Assembly: GCA_002437735.1 (NCBI GenBank)
Contig: DJRC01000070.1
Coordinates: 1 to 9,200, forward strand
Direction: 5' to 3'
Length of the DNA: 9,200 bases
Source of the DNA: Oscillospiraceae bacterium UBA6370
GTDB lineage: Bacteria > Bacillota > Clostridia > Oscillospirales > Oscillospiraceae
Under the pieces are notes generated by a model, which made no database searches, was not told the DNA's origin, and saw only the letters and a list, made by a program, of their open reading frames with translations. The position numbers and the translations under genes were made by a program. Each line of letters starts with the position of its first letter. Within the stretch, counting starts at the first letter, position 1. Shown one piece after another: positions 1 through 6,144 of this stretch.

Positions 1-7
1 CACCGGC

Positions 8-457
8 ATGGTAATTCTTATGGATATGTCACCGCAGGAATACCGGGCGTATATCAAGCAGAAGTCGCCGAGATCTCCCATTGTCAAGGATACGGCGCTG
101 GCCTTTCTGATCGGCGGCGCGATCTGCGTGCTCGGTCAGCTCATTCTAAACGGCTACGGGTCGCTCGGGCTCAACAGGACCGACGCTGGTACCGCGACCT
201 CCGTCACGCTTATCTTTTTAGCGGCGCTGACCACGGGGCTGAACCTGTATAATTCTCTTGCCCGCTTCGCGGGGGCGGGCACGCTCGTGCCGATCACGGG
301 CTTTGCCAATTCCGTCGTCTCGCCCGCCATCGACTTCAAGGCCGAGGGCATCATCACCGGCATGGCGGCGAAGATGTTCATCATCGCGGGGCCGGTGATC
401 GTGTTCGGCACGCTCGCGAGCGTCGTATATGGCGTGGTGCTGATGCTGATGGGATAA
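8..457 (+). CDS. spoVAC: Stage V sporulation protein AC (SpoVAC), spore membrane channel component
   Basis: 149-residue hydrophobic protein close to the usual SpoVAC length (about 150). A short basic, proline-containing N-terminal stretch (residues about 9-28) is followed by membrane segments near 30-48, 64-82 and 115-148. The family signature FAGAGTLVPITGFANS lies at 87-102. The N-terminal extension separates it from the shorter SpoVAE, which shares the GAG..VPIT.F.NS motif. In the family, SpoVAC sits in the spore inner membrane, takes part in dipicolinic acid movement during sporulation and germination, and has been described as a mechanosensitive channel. The frame is open to the left edge. 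I use the ATG at 8, whose ribosome site would fall off the window; ATGs at 20 and 26 have no Shine-Dalgarno sequence. Hairpin terminators follow directly, so no spoVAD or spoVAE lies downstream. Any operon partners must be upstream, outside the window. Confidence 0.9.
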   Translation: MVILMDMSPQEYRAYIKQKSPRSPIVKDTALAFLIGGAICVLGQLILNGYGSLGLNRTDAGTATSVTLIFLAALTTGLNLYNSLARFAGAGTLVPITGFANSVVSPAIDFKAEGIITGMAAKMFIIAGPVIVFGTLASVVYGVVLMLMG

Positions 458-466
458 AAAAGCCGC

Positions 467-504
467 GCGGAGCTTTGCATCTGTGGTGCTGCCGCAAACT
501 CCGC
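467..504 (-). terminator. Possible terminator reading leftward, after the alcohol dehydrogenase
   Basis: GCGGAG-C-TTTGC (467-478) pairs with GCAAA-CTCCGC (494-504), with one bulged C and a 15-base loop. On the minus strand the stem is followed within a few bases by a run of six T (the A run just after the spoVAC stop codon). It would act as a backup terminator for transcription coming from the dehydrogenase. The short GC-rich stretch between stem and T run weakens the call. Confidence 0.4.
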
Positions 505-520
505 AAGGCGTTCCGACAGA

Positions 521-546
521 AAAGGCGCGCCGTCCGGCGCGCCTTT
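521..546. terminator. Bidirectional hairpin terminator between spoVAC and the alcohol dehydrogenase
   Basis: AAAGGCGCGCC (521-531) and GGCGCGCCTTT (536-546) form a perfect 11-base-pair stem with the loop GTCC. The ends give T-rich tails on both strands (TTTCTT rightward, TTTTCTG leftward). It lies between two genes that end facing each other, as expected for a shared rho-independent terminator. Confidence 0.85.
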
Positions 547-561
547 CTTACGGTATGCGGT

Positions 562-1755
562 TTACTTGTTTGCCATGCGGTAGACGGCAAGGATGCCGTC
601 GTAATCGAGCGGGCAGAACTTGCCGACAACGCGGGTGTGGAAGAAGGTGCAGCGCTCGGCAAGCTCGCGCAGCTGCTCCTCGCTGAGCACGCCGATGCCG
701 AGCTCGGTGAAGGTGGTCGGCATATCAATGGAGCGGAAAAAATCCTCGGTCGTGTCGATGGCGCGGAGGGCAAGGTCACGGTCGCTCTCGCCGTCCTTGC
801 GGGTAAGGCGCCAAACGGCCTCACCGTAGTGCGCGAAGCGCGCGGGGTCGGTGCCCACCACATAGCGCGCCCACTGCGGCCACATGACCGAGAGCGTCGC
901 GCCATGCGCGGCGTCGAACATACCGGAGAGCTCGTGACCAAACTGGTGTACGGAGAAGTCCTTCACGCCGCCGAGGCCCGTGAGATTGTTGTGCGAGAGG
1001 GAGCCGGCCCACATGATCTCGCTCATGGCGTCATAGTTGTGACTGTCCTGCATGGCGACGCGGCCCGCGTCGATCACCGTGCGCAGCAGGCCTTCGGCGA
1101 TCTCGTCGGTCATGCGGTTGGAGGGATGACCGGGGTTGAAGTAGCGCTCAAGCGTGTGCATCATGATGTCCACCACGCCGCAGCCGACCTGGTAGCGCGG
1201 GAGCGTATAGGTCAGCTCGGGGTCCATGATGGCGAAGAGCGGGCGCTGCAGATCGGTGTTCAGGCCGCGCTTGAGCGTCGTCTCATCGTTCGTGAGCACG
1301 GCGCTGTCGCTTGTCTCGCTGCCGGCGGCGGAGATGGTCAGCACCGCGCCGAGCCTGCTCGTTTTGGTGAGCGCTGCCTTCTTGCTCCAGAAATCCCAGA
1401 TGTCCGTTTCGGGGTTGGCGACACCGTGAGCGATGGCCTTGGACGTGTCCATCACGCTGCCGCCGCCGACGCCGAGAATGAAGTCCGCGCCGAAGGCGAG
1501 CGCCTTCTGCACGCCCTCGCGCGCGTGGGACAGGCGCGGGTTGGGCTGCACGCCGCCGAAGCTCATGTGCTCCAGCCCCGCGTCGGTGAGCGTCTGCTCG
1601 ATGCGCGCGATGAGCCCGCTCTTCACGGCGCTGTGGCCGCCGTAGACGATAAAGACCTTCGTGCCGCCGAAGTGCTTGACCGCCTCGCCGACGCGGGCCT
1701 CCGCGCCCTTGCCGAAATAAATTTTGGTCGGACAGTAAAATTCAAATGCCTGCAT
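562..1755 (-). CDS. Iron-containing (group III) alcohol dehydrogenase, YqhD/BdhA-like
   Basis: 397 residues, close to the usual 385-390 for Fe-dependent alcohol dehydrogenases, which reduce aldehydes to alcohols with NAD(P)H in the cytoplasm. The N-terminal Rossmann-like half has the nucleotide-binding GVGGGSVMD at 95-103, with K106. The C-terminal helical half holds the four expected metal ligands D196, H200, H270 and H284. The spacing H270-H284 (14 residues) equals that in E. coli YqhD (H267-H281), and the context HQFGHELSGMFDAAHG fits the YqhD/butanol dehydrogenase branch. The start at 1755 is chosen over a longer frame because AAGGAGG (plus-strand 1765-1771) lies 9 bases upstream and the protein then begins at the conserved FEFYCPTKIYFG. 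It is transcribed alone from its own promoter and likely serves fermentation or aldehyde detoxification. The exact substrate cannot be read from sequence, and a butanol dehydrogenase role is only one option. Confidence 0.93.
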   Translation of the reverse strand: MQAFEFYCPTKIYFGKGAEARVGEAVKHFGGTKVFIVYGGHSAVKSGLIARIEQTLTDAGLEHMSFGGVQPNPRLSHAREGVQKALAFGADFILGVGGGSVMDTSKAIAHGVANPETDIWDFWSKKAALTKTSRLGAVLTISAAGSETSDSAVLTNDETTLKRGLNTDLQRPLFAIMDPELTYTLPRYQVGCGVVDIMMHTLERYFNPGHPSNRMTDEIAEGLLRTVIDAGRVAMQDSHNYDAMSEIMWAGSLSHNNLTGLGGVKDFSVHQFGHELSGMFDAAHGATLSVMWPQWARYVVGTDPARFAHYGEAVWRLTRKDGESDRDLALRAIDTTEDFFRSIDMPTTFTELGIGVLSEEQLRELAERCTFFHTRVVGKFCPLDYDGILAVYRMANK

Positions 1756-1812
1756 GGAATGGGGCCTCCTTGCCTGCGTGCGGAATGAAGCGCACGCGGA
1801 TTTTCTGCGCCT

Positions 1813-1841
1813 ATGGTAGCACACCTGCGCGCACATTGCAA
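1813..1841 (-). promoter_or_regulatory. Sigma-A-type promoter of the alcohol dehydrogenase
   Basis: On the minus strand, TTGCAA (plus 1836-1841) and TACCAT (plus 1813-1818) are separated by exactly 17 bases. A TG one base before the -10 box gives an extended -10. The implied start is near 1806, leaving a leader of about 50 bases before the ATG. No clear operator is visible. Confidence 0.6.
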
Positions 1842-1887
1842 GAGGTCGAGATGGAGAGAAAAAACGCATTTTTTGCGGTATTTTGTG

Positions 1888-1930
1888 TTGACATAATGAA
1901 TGTGGATAACTCTGTGGAAACTGTGAATAA
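1888..1930. other. Cluster of DnaA-box-like 9-mers in an AT-rich intergenic region
   Basis: Three same-direction 9-mers are seen: TGTGGATAA (1901-1909), TGTGGAAAC (1913-1921) and TGTGAATAA (1922-1930). The first and third match the DnaA box TTATNCACA exactly when read on the minus strand; the middle one is degenerate. The unit offsets are 12 and 9 bases. A TTGACA (1888-1893) stands just upstream, but no -10 box follows at 16-18 bases. To the right, about 1931-1980 is rich in A and T in an otherwise GC-rich window. This looks like part of a replication-origin or DnaA-binding control region. The canonical dnaA/dnaN/recF neighbours are absent, so the role is uncertain: accessory DnaA-binding site, DnaA-regulated promoter region, or origin. 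The rest of the gap up to the promoter at 2057 shows nothing else I can name. Confidence 0.55.
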
Positions 1931-2056
1931 CCCTGATTTTACAAGAAATTTACAGGTTGACGCTCGATTATTTTTTGACCGGTGCAAAAACTTTTTGAGA
2001 ATGCTGCGCGAGTTTTTAACAAGCGCGGGGCGCAGTGTGGGAGCGCATCAAAACAC

Positions 2057-2085
2057 TTGCTATTGTGGGACGGAGCGTCTATAAT
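2057..2085 (+). promoter_or_regulatory. Consensus sigma-A promoter of the topoisomerase B-like gene
   Basis: TTGCTA (2057-2062) and a perfect TATAAT (2080-2085) are separated by 17 bases. Transcription should begin near 2092, giving a leader of about 30 bases with GGAG (2113-2116) 7 bases before the ATG at 2124. The DnaA-box cluster lies about 130 bases upstream of the -35 box. Confidence 0.8.
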
Positions 2086-2123
2086 ATACAAGGAATAGTA
2101 TCCTATGGAAACGGAGAAGACAA

Positions 2124-4121
2124 ATGGCAAAGGCAGGAAAGAATTACGGCAACGAGAGCATTTCCCTACTCGAGGGCGCGGAGCGCGTGCGCAAGCGCCC
2201 GGGCGTTATCTTCGGCTCGGACGGACTGGACGGCTGCGAGCACGCGGTGTTCGAGATCCTCTCGAACTCCATCGACGAGGCGCGCGAGGGGCACGGCAAG
2301 GTCATCACGCTCACGCATTACGCCGACGGCAGCATCGAGGTGGAGGACAACGGGCGCGGCTGTCCCGTGGATTGGAACCCCAAGGAAAAGCGCTACAACT
2401 GGGAGCTCGTGTACTGTGAGCTCTACGCCGGCGGCAAGTACAACAATCTCGACGGCGACAACTACGAATATTCCCTCGGCCTCAACGGCCTCGGCGCCTG
2501 CGCCACGCAGTACGCCTCGCGCTACATGGATGTGACCGTCTGGCGTGACGGGAACAAATATTCCCTCCACTTTGAGCGCGGGCAGATCACGGGCAAAAAG
2601 GGCGAGGAGCTGAAGATCGAGCCGACCGACCGCGGCAAAAGGACCGGCACGCTTACGCGCTGGCTGCCCGATCTCGACGTATTTACCGACATCAACATCC
2701 CCGCGTCGTATTTCACCGACGTGCTGCGCCGTCAGGCGGTCGTCAACGCGGGCATCACGTTCCGCTTCCGCGACCAGGTGGGCGGCAAATTCGAGACGCA
2801 GGAGTTCCTCTACGAAAACGGCATCGTGGACTATGTGGCCGAGCTGGCGGGCGAGGGTGCGCTGACCACGCCCGTCTTCTGGGAGACGGAGCGCCGCGGC
2901 CGCGACCGCGAGGATAAGCCCGAGTATAAGGTCAGGCTCTCGTGCGCCTGCTGCTTTTCCAACCGTGTGAACGTCATCGAGCACTACCACAACTCCTCGT
3001 GGCTCGAGCACGGCGGCGCGCCGGAAAAGGCGACCAAGACCGCCTTCGTCTACGCCATCGACAAGTATCTCAAGGACAGCGGCAAGTATCAGAAAAATGA
3101 GAGCAAGATCACCTGGCAGGACGTGGAGGACTGCCTCGTGCTCGTGTCCAACAACTTCTCCACGCAGACGAGCTACGAGAACCAGACAAAGAAGTCCATC
3201 ACGAACAAATTCGTGCAGGAGGCGATGACGGACTTCCTCAAATCGCGCCTGGAGACCTACTTCATCGAGAACCGCGTCGAGGCGCTCAAGATCGCCGAGC
3301 AGGTGCTCATCAACAAAAGGAGCCGCGAGAGCGCGGAAAAGCAGCGCCTGAACATCAAGAAAAAGCTCTCCGGCAATATCGACATCTCCAACCGCGTGCA
3401 GAAGTTCGTGGACTGCCGCACGCGCGACGTGTCCCGCCGCGAGATCTATATCGTCGAGGGCGACAGCGCTCTCGGCAGCGTCAAGCTCTCGCGCGACGCG
3501 GAGTTTCAGGGCATCATGCCCGTGCGCGGCAAAATTCTGAACTGCCTCAAGGCCGATTACGCCCGCATTTTCAAAAGCGAGATCATCACCGATCTTCTGA
3601 AGGTGCTCGGCTGCGGCGTGGAGGTGCAGGGCAAGGCGGTCAAGGAGCTCAACGCCTTTGACCTCAATAACCTGCGCTGGAGCAAGGTCGTTATCTGCAC
3701 CGATGCGGACGTGGACGGCTTCCAGATCCGCACGCTGATCCTGACGATGATCTACCGTCTCTGCCCCACGCTCATCCGCGAGGGCTACGTCTACATCGCG
3801 GAAACGCCGCTCTTTGAGATCAACTGCGGTGACAAGACGTGGTTCGCCTACTCCGACAAGGAGAAGAACGACATCGTCAAGCAGCTCGAGGGCAAGCGCT
3901 ATAAGGTCGACCGCTCCAAGGGCCTCGGTGAGAACGACCCCGAGATGATGTGGCTGACGACCATGAACCCCGAAACGCGCCGCCTCATCAAGGTCATGCC
4001 CGAGGACGCGGAGGCGACCGCGCAGGTCTTTGATCTGCTCCTCGGCGACAATCTGCAGGGAAGAAAAGATCACATCGCGGAGAACGGCTATAAGTATCTG
4101 GAGCTGGCGGACATTTCGTAG
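2124..4121 (+). CDS. Divergent type IIA DNA topoisomerase B subunit (GyrB/ParE-like ATPase and TOPRIM)
   Basis: 665 residues with the full GyrB/ParE layout. The GHKL ATPase domain has E44 and N48 in FEILSNSIDEA, D75 in DNGRG, and the ATP lid GLNGLGA (119-125). The transducer domain carries QTKK (354-357), matching the ATP-contacting QTK of GyrB. The TOPRIM domain has E445 in VEGDSA and the metal triad D527/D529/D531 in DADVDG, then KGLGEND (599-605). Such subunits join an A subunit to pass DNA through double-strand breaks using ATP. The usual EGDSAGGSAK is EGDSALGSVK, DGSHIR is DGFQIR, and GLGEMN is GLGEND. I recall a second GyrB-type family like this in Clostridia, separate from housekeeping gyrB. 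No A subunit gene is adjacent; the next gene encodes a secreted protein. All catalytic residues are kept, so it is probably active. Gyrase versus topoisomerase IV activity cannot be assigned. Confidence 0.88.
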   Translation: MAKAGKNYGNESISLLEGAERVRKRPGVIFGSDGLDGCEHAVFEILSNSIDEAREGHGKVITLTHYADGSIEVEDNGRGCPVDWNPKEKRYNWELVYCELYAGGKYNNLDGDNYEYSLGLNGLGACATQYASRYMDVTVWRDGNKYSLHFERGQITGKKGEELKIEPTDRGKRTGTLTRWLPDLDVFTDINIPASYFTDVLRRQAVVNAGITFRFRDQVGGKFETQEFLYENGIVDYVAELAGEGALTTPVFWETERRGRDREDKPEYKVRLSCACCFSNRVNVIEHYHNSSWLEHGGAPEKATKTAFVYAIDKYLKDSGKYQKNESKITWQDVEDCLVLVSNNFSTQTSYENQTKKSITNKFVQEAMTDFLKSRLETYFIENRVEALKIAEQVLINKRSRESAEKQRLNIKKKLSGNIDISNRVQKFVDCRTRDVSRREIYIVEGDSALGSVKLSRDAEFQGIMPVRGKILNCLKADYARIFKSEIITDLLKVLGCGVEVQGKAVKELNAFDLNNLRWSKVVICTDADVDGFQIRTLILTMIYRLCPTLIREGYVYIAETPLFEINCGDKTWFAYSDKEKNDIVKQLEGKRYKVDRSKGLGENDPEMMWLTTMNPETRRLIKVMPEDAEATAQVFDLLLGDNLQGRKDHIAENGYKYLELADIS

Positions 4122-4142
4122 GAGGGCGGAAAACGGGGCAAA

Positions 4143-4158
4143 GCCCTTGCAAAAGGGC
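4143..4158. other. Stem-loop after the topoisomerase gene
   Basis: GCCCTT (4143-4148) and AAGGGC (4153-4158) close a GCAA tetraloop. No T run follows on the plus strand, so it is not a clear terminator. It overlaps the -35 element of the candidate promoter for the next gene. Confidence 0.35.
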
Positions 4159-4175
4159 GGCATTCATGGTACGCT
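4147..4175 (+). promoter_or_regulatory. Candidate promoter of the secreted CuAO-N1-domain protein
   Basis: TTGCAA (4147-4152) and TACGCT (4170-4175) are separated by 17 bases, with TGG directly before the -10 giving an extended -10. The -10 box is weak. A ribosome site AAGGAG (4210-4215) lies 8 bases before the ATG at 4224. Read-through from the topoisomerase gene is the alternative. Confidence 0.4.
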
Positions 4176-4223
4176 GAAGGAACAGGACACCCAACAGACC
4201 CATACAGGGAAGGAGAAGGAAAC

Positions 4224-5873
4224 ATGAAAAAGCTGATTTCTCTTCTGCTGGCGCTGACGTTGGCGCTGGCGCTGGCCGTCCCCGCGAGCGCGGACGAGTA
4301 TGGCTATGCCGCGGACGGCGGGGACATTGGCATCATCGGCGGGGCCGATGGGCTGATCTATATTCTCGTCGGAGAGGATCAGGGGACTGCCCCGGACACG
4401 ATCTTCGGTACCGCGGAGAATATTGACTGGGCTGCCTTCATGAAGGAGATGGCGGAGCTGAGCGCCGCGCTGGAAAAGGAACAGCGTGAGCAGAACATCA
4501 AGGCGCTCGGCGGCGTGGTCGGGCAGGTCAACGTGCTGCTGGGCGACCGGTGCATCGCCTTCACCGACGCGGTGCCCGAGGTGAAGAACGGGCGCACGAT
4601 GGTGCCGCTGCGCGCCGCGCTCGAGGCGATGGGCGCAAAAGTCGATTACGACGCAGGTACCAAGACCGCCATTGTGACGGGCGAAAAGGCGAGCTTCACC
4701 CACGTTATCGGCAGCGACGTCATCACGCTCTCCGACGGTTCGACGGTGAAGATGGACGTCCGGTCCTATGTGACGCCCTCCAACCGCACGATGGTGCCGC
4801 TGCGCTTCTTCTCGCAGGTGCTTGGCTACGACGTGTTCTGGGACAACGACTACCGCATGGCGTTCCTGCTTGATGAGGAGACCTTCGCGGAGAAGGTGGA
4901 CAGCCGTCTCACCATCCTCAACGGCTATCTGGCCGGAAACACGAAGCGCTCTGACGCCTCGAAGAATTATAAGGAGGACATGACGCTCTCCGGCACGGTC
5001 AAGGTCATTGACTCCATCAAGGGCGACCGCAGCTATCCGTATTCCGGCAAGGCGTCCGTGCTGTTGGGCAAGGACGGCATGAGCATGAGTCTGAGCGCCG
5101 ACCTCAGCGCTCTGGCGGAGTATTTCGAGGAGCTTGCCGGCGAGCCGCTGCCGGAGGCCTATCGCGCGGCGTTCATCAAGCCGGAGCTGGAGGCCATTTA
5201 CGGCGATAAGCTCTATTATAGGTCGCCGCTCTTTGACGCGCTGATGGCGGAGGAGGACGGCACGCAGACCGTCTCCGGCGCGTGGTATGTGACGGACGCC
5301 GCGATGAGCTTCGGCGATCTCTGGGCATCGACCTACAGCGGCAATGAGGACTACACCGTCGGCAAGACCATCTATGCCGCAATGAAGCAGGGCGACGCGA
5401 ACGGGTTCTTTGAGAGCTGGTCGGACAAGACCTCGCTTGCCTCCGGTATGGTCGGGATGTTCGGCGACGAGACCTTCACCAAGTCGGGCAGCAGCTATAA
5501 GTGGCACTTCGACAAGGAGACGCTGGCTGCGCTGCTGGTGGAAGCGGGCATGGACGCGGAGACGGTCCCGGGCTTTATCGCGGACATCGGCATCGACGAG
5601 CTGAGCATTGACATGACGCTTCGCAGCGACGGCAGCGCGGAGGTGAAGTGCGTGCTGGCGGTGGAGGACGGTGAGACGACGGCTTGCCGCATTGATTTCG
5701 CGTTCGCCGGAAGCAACAGCCGCGCGACCGCCAAGGGAACGGTGCAGGTGCGCAACGTCTGCGACGTGACCTTTGACGCGGCGGTCAGCGTCCGCACGAC
5801 GAGCGAGAAGCCCCTTGCCGTTCCACCCGCGGGCACGACGGTCATCGAGCTTCCCACGGCGGGACAGAAGTAA
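4224..5873 (+). CDS. Secreted protein with copper-amine-oxidase N-terminal-type (CuAO-N1) domain
   Basis: 549 residues. A signal peptide is clear: MKK, hydrophobic residues 4-19, and an ASA cleavage motif at 21-23, so the mature protein likely starts at D24. Residues 34-50 carry a glycine-rich stretch beginning IGIIGGADG. Residues about 101-216 form a CuAO-N1-type domain of two half-repeats, each with RTMVPLR (124-130 and 188-194) followed by a G-x-x-V-x-(Y/F) stretch. The remaining 330 or so residues are beta-rich by eye, with acidic segments and no motif I know. In this family the CuAO-N1 domain is a cell-envelope module of Firmicutes; it is not a catalytic amine oxidase and does not by itself indicate copper binding. 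There is no C-terminal membrane anchor. An envelope or extracellular role is inferred; the precise function is unknown. It is convergent with the copper operon and not part of it. Confidence 0.85.
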   Translation: MKKLISLLLALTLALALAVPASADEYGYAADGGDIGIIGGADGLIYILVGEDQGTAPDTIFGTAENIDWAAFMKEMAELSAALEKEQREQNIKALGGVVGQVNVLLGDRCIAFTDAVPEVKNGRTMVPLRAALEAMGAKVDYDAGTKTAIVTGEKASFTHVIGSDVITLSDGSTVKMDVRSYVTPSNRTMVPLRFFSQVLGYDVFWDNDYRMAFLLDEETFAEKVDSRLTILNGYLAGNTKRSDASKNYKEDMTLSGTVKVIDSIKGDRSYPYSGKASVLLGKDGMSMSLSADLSALAEYFEELAGEPLPEAYRAAFIKPELEAIYGDKLYYRSPLFDALMAEEDGTQTVSGAWYVTDAAMSFGDLWASTYSGNEDYTVGKTIYAAMKQGDANGFFESWSDKTSLASGMVGMFGDETFTKSGSSYKWHFDKETLAALLVEAGMDAETVPGFIADIGIDELSIDMTLRSDGSAEVKCVLAVEDGETTACRIDFAFAGSNSRATAKGTVQVRNVCDVTFDAAVSVRTTSEKPLAVPPAGTTVIELPTAGQK

Positions 5874-5881
5874 CCAAATCA

Positions 5882-5918
5882 AAAAGGGAACGCGCTCTGC
5901 GTGAGCGCGTTCCCTTTT
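5882..5918. terminator. Bidirectional terminator between the secreted protein and copA
   Basis: GGGAACGCGCTC (5886-5897) pairs perfectly with GAGCGCGTTCCC (5903-5914) around the loop TGCGT. AAAA before and TTTT after extend the stem and give a T tail on either strand. It is placed between two convergent stop codons (5873 and 5935). Confidence 0.93.
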
Positions 5919-5934
5919 CCTCTTTTGAAGGGCC

Positions 5935-6144
5935 TTATTCGATGCCGAGGACCTTATATTCCTTGTCCTCCACCGCCTTCTTGAGCGCGGCGTCGTCCAC
6001 GGGGGACTGCAGCGTCACGACGGCGGTGCCGGCGGTGTGGCTGACCTCGGCGTCCACGACCTCGGGAATGGACTCGAGCGCCTTTTTGACGGCGGCCTCG
6101 CAGTGAGTGCACATCATGCCTTCGATCTTCAGTGTCTTTTTCAT
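5935..6144 (-). other. Possible internal start giving a separate 69-residue CopZ-like chaperone
   Basis: Inside copA, in the same frame, an ATG (6144, codon 778) begins the C-terminal HMA domain. AAGGAG (plus 6154-6159) lies 9 bases upstream, which is optimal Shine-Dalgarno spacing. The product would start MKKTLKIEGMMCTHC, have the usual CopZ length of about 69 residues, and include the CxxC metal site. Co-translation with copA is certain from the frame; independent initiation is inferred. The Shine-Dalgarno letters also encode the Glu/Lys-rich linker EKEKEP, so the match could be chance. Confidence 0.35.

Noticed and set aside
475..1788. Long plus-strand open frame of 437 codons opposite the alcohol dehydrogenase
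   Set aside because: It is antisense to a clear dehydrogenase, has no ribosome site, and its length is explained by GC-rich codon bias. The same applies to long frames opposite the topoisomerase (2166-4163), the secreted protein (4164-5882) and copA (7054-8337).
1888..1916. TTGACA at 1888 as the -35 box of a second promoter
   Set aside because: No acceptable -10 box lies 16-18 bases downstream; the DnaA-like boxes occupy that position instead.
2004..2035. CTGCGC/GCGCAG inverted arms upstream of the topoisomerase gene
   Set aside because: Only six bases per arm with a 20-base gap, which is expected by chance in GC-rich DNA.
4224..5873. Reading the CuAO-N1 protein as part of the copper-resistance system
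   Set aside because: The domain name comes from an accessory domain of plant and animal-type amine oxidases. No clear Cu ligand set is seen, and the gene is convergent to copA with a terminator between them.
5847..5873. LPTAG near the C terminus as a sortase sorting signal
   Set aside because: The order is LPTAG, not LPxTG, and only QK follows; there is no hydrophobic segment or basic tail.
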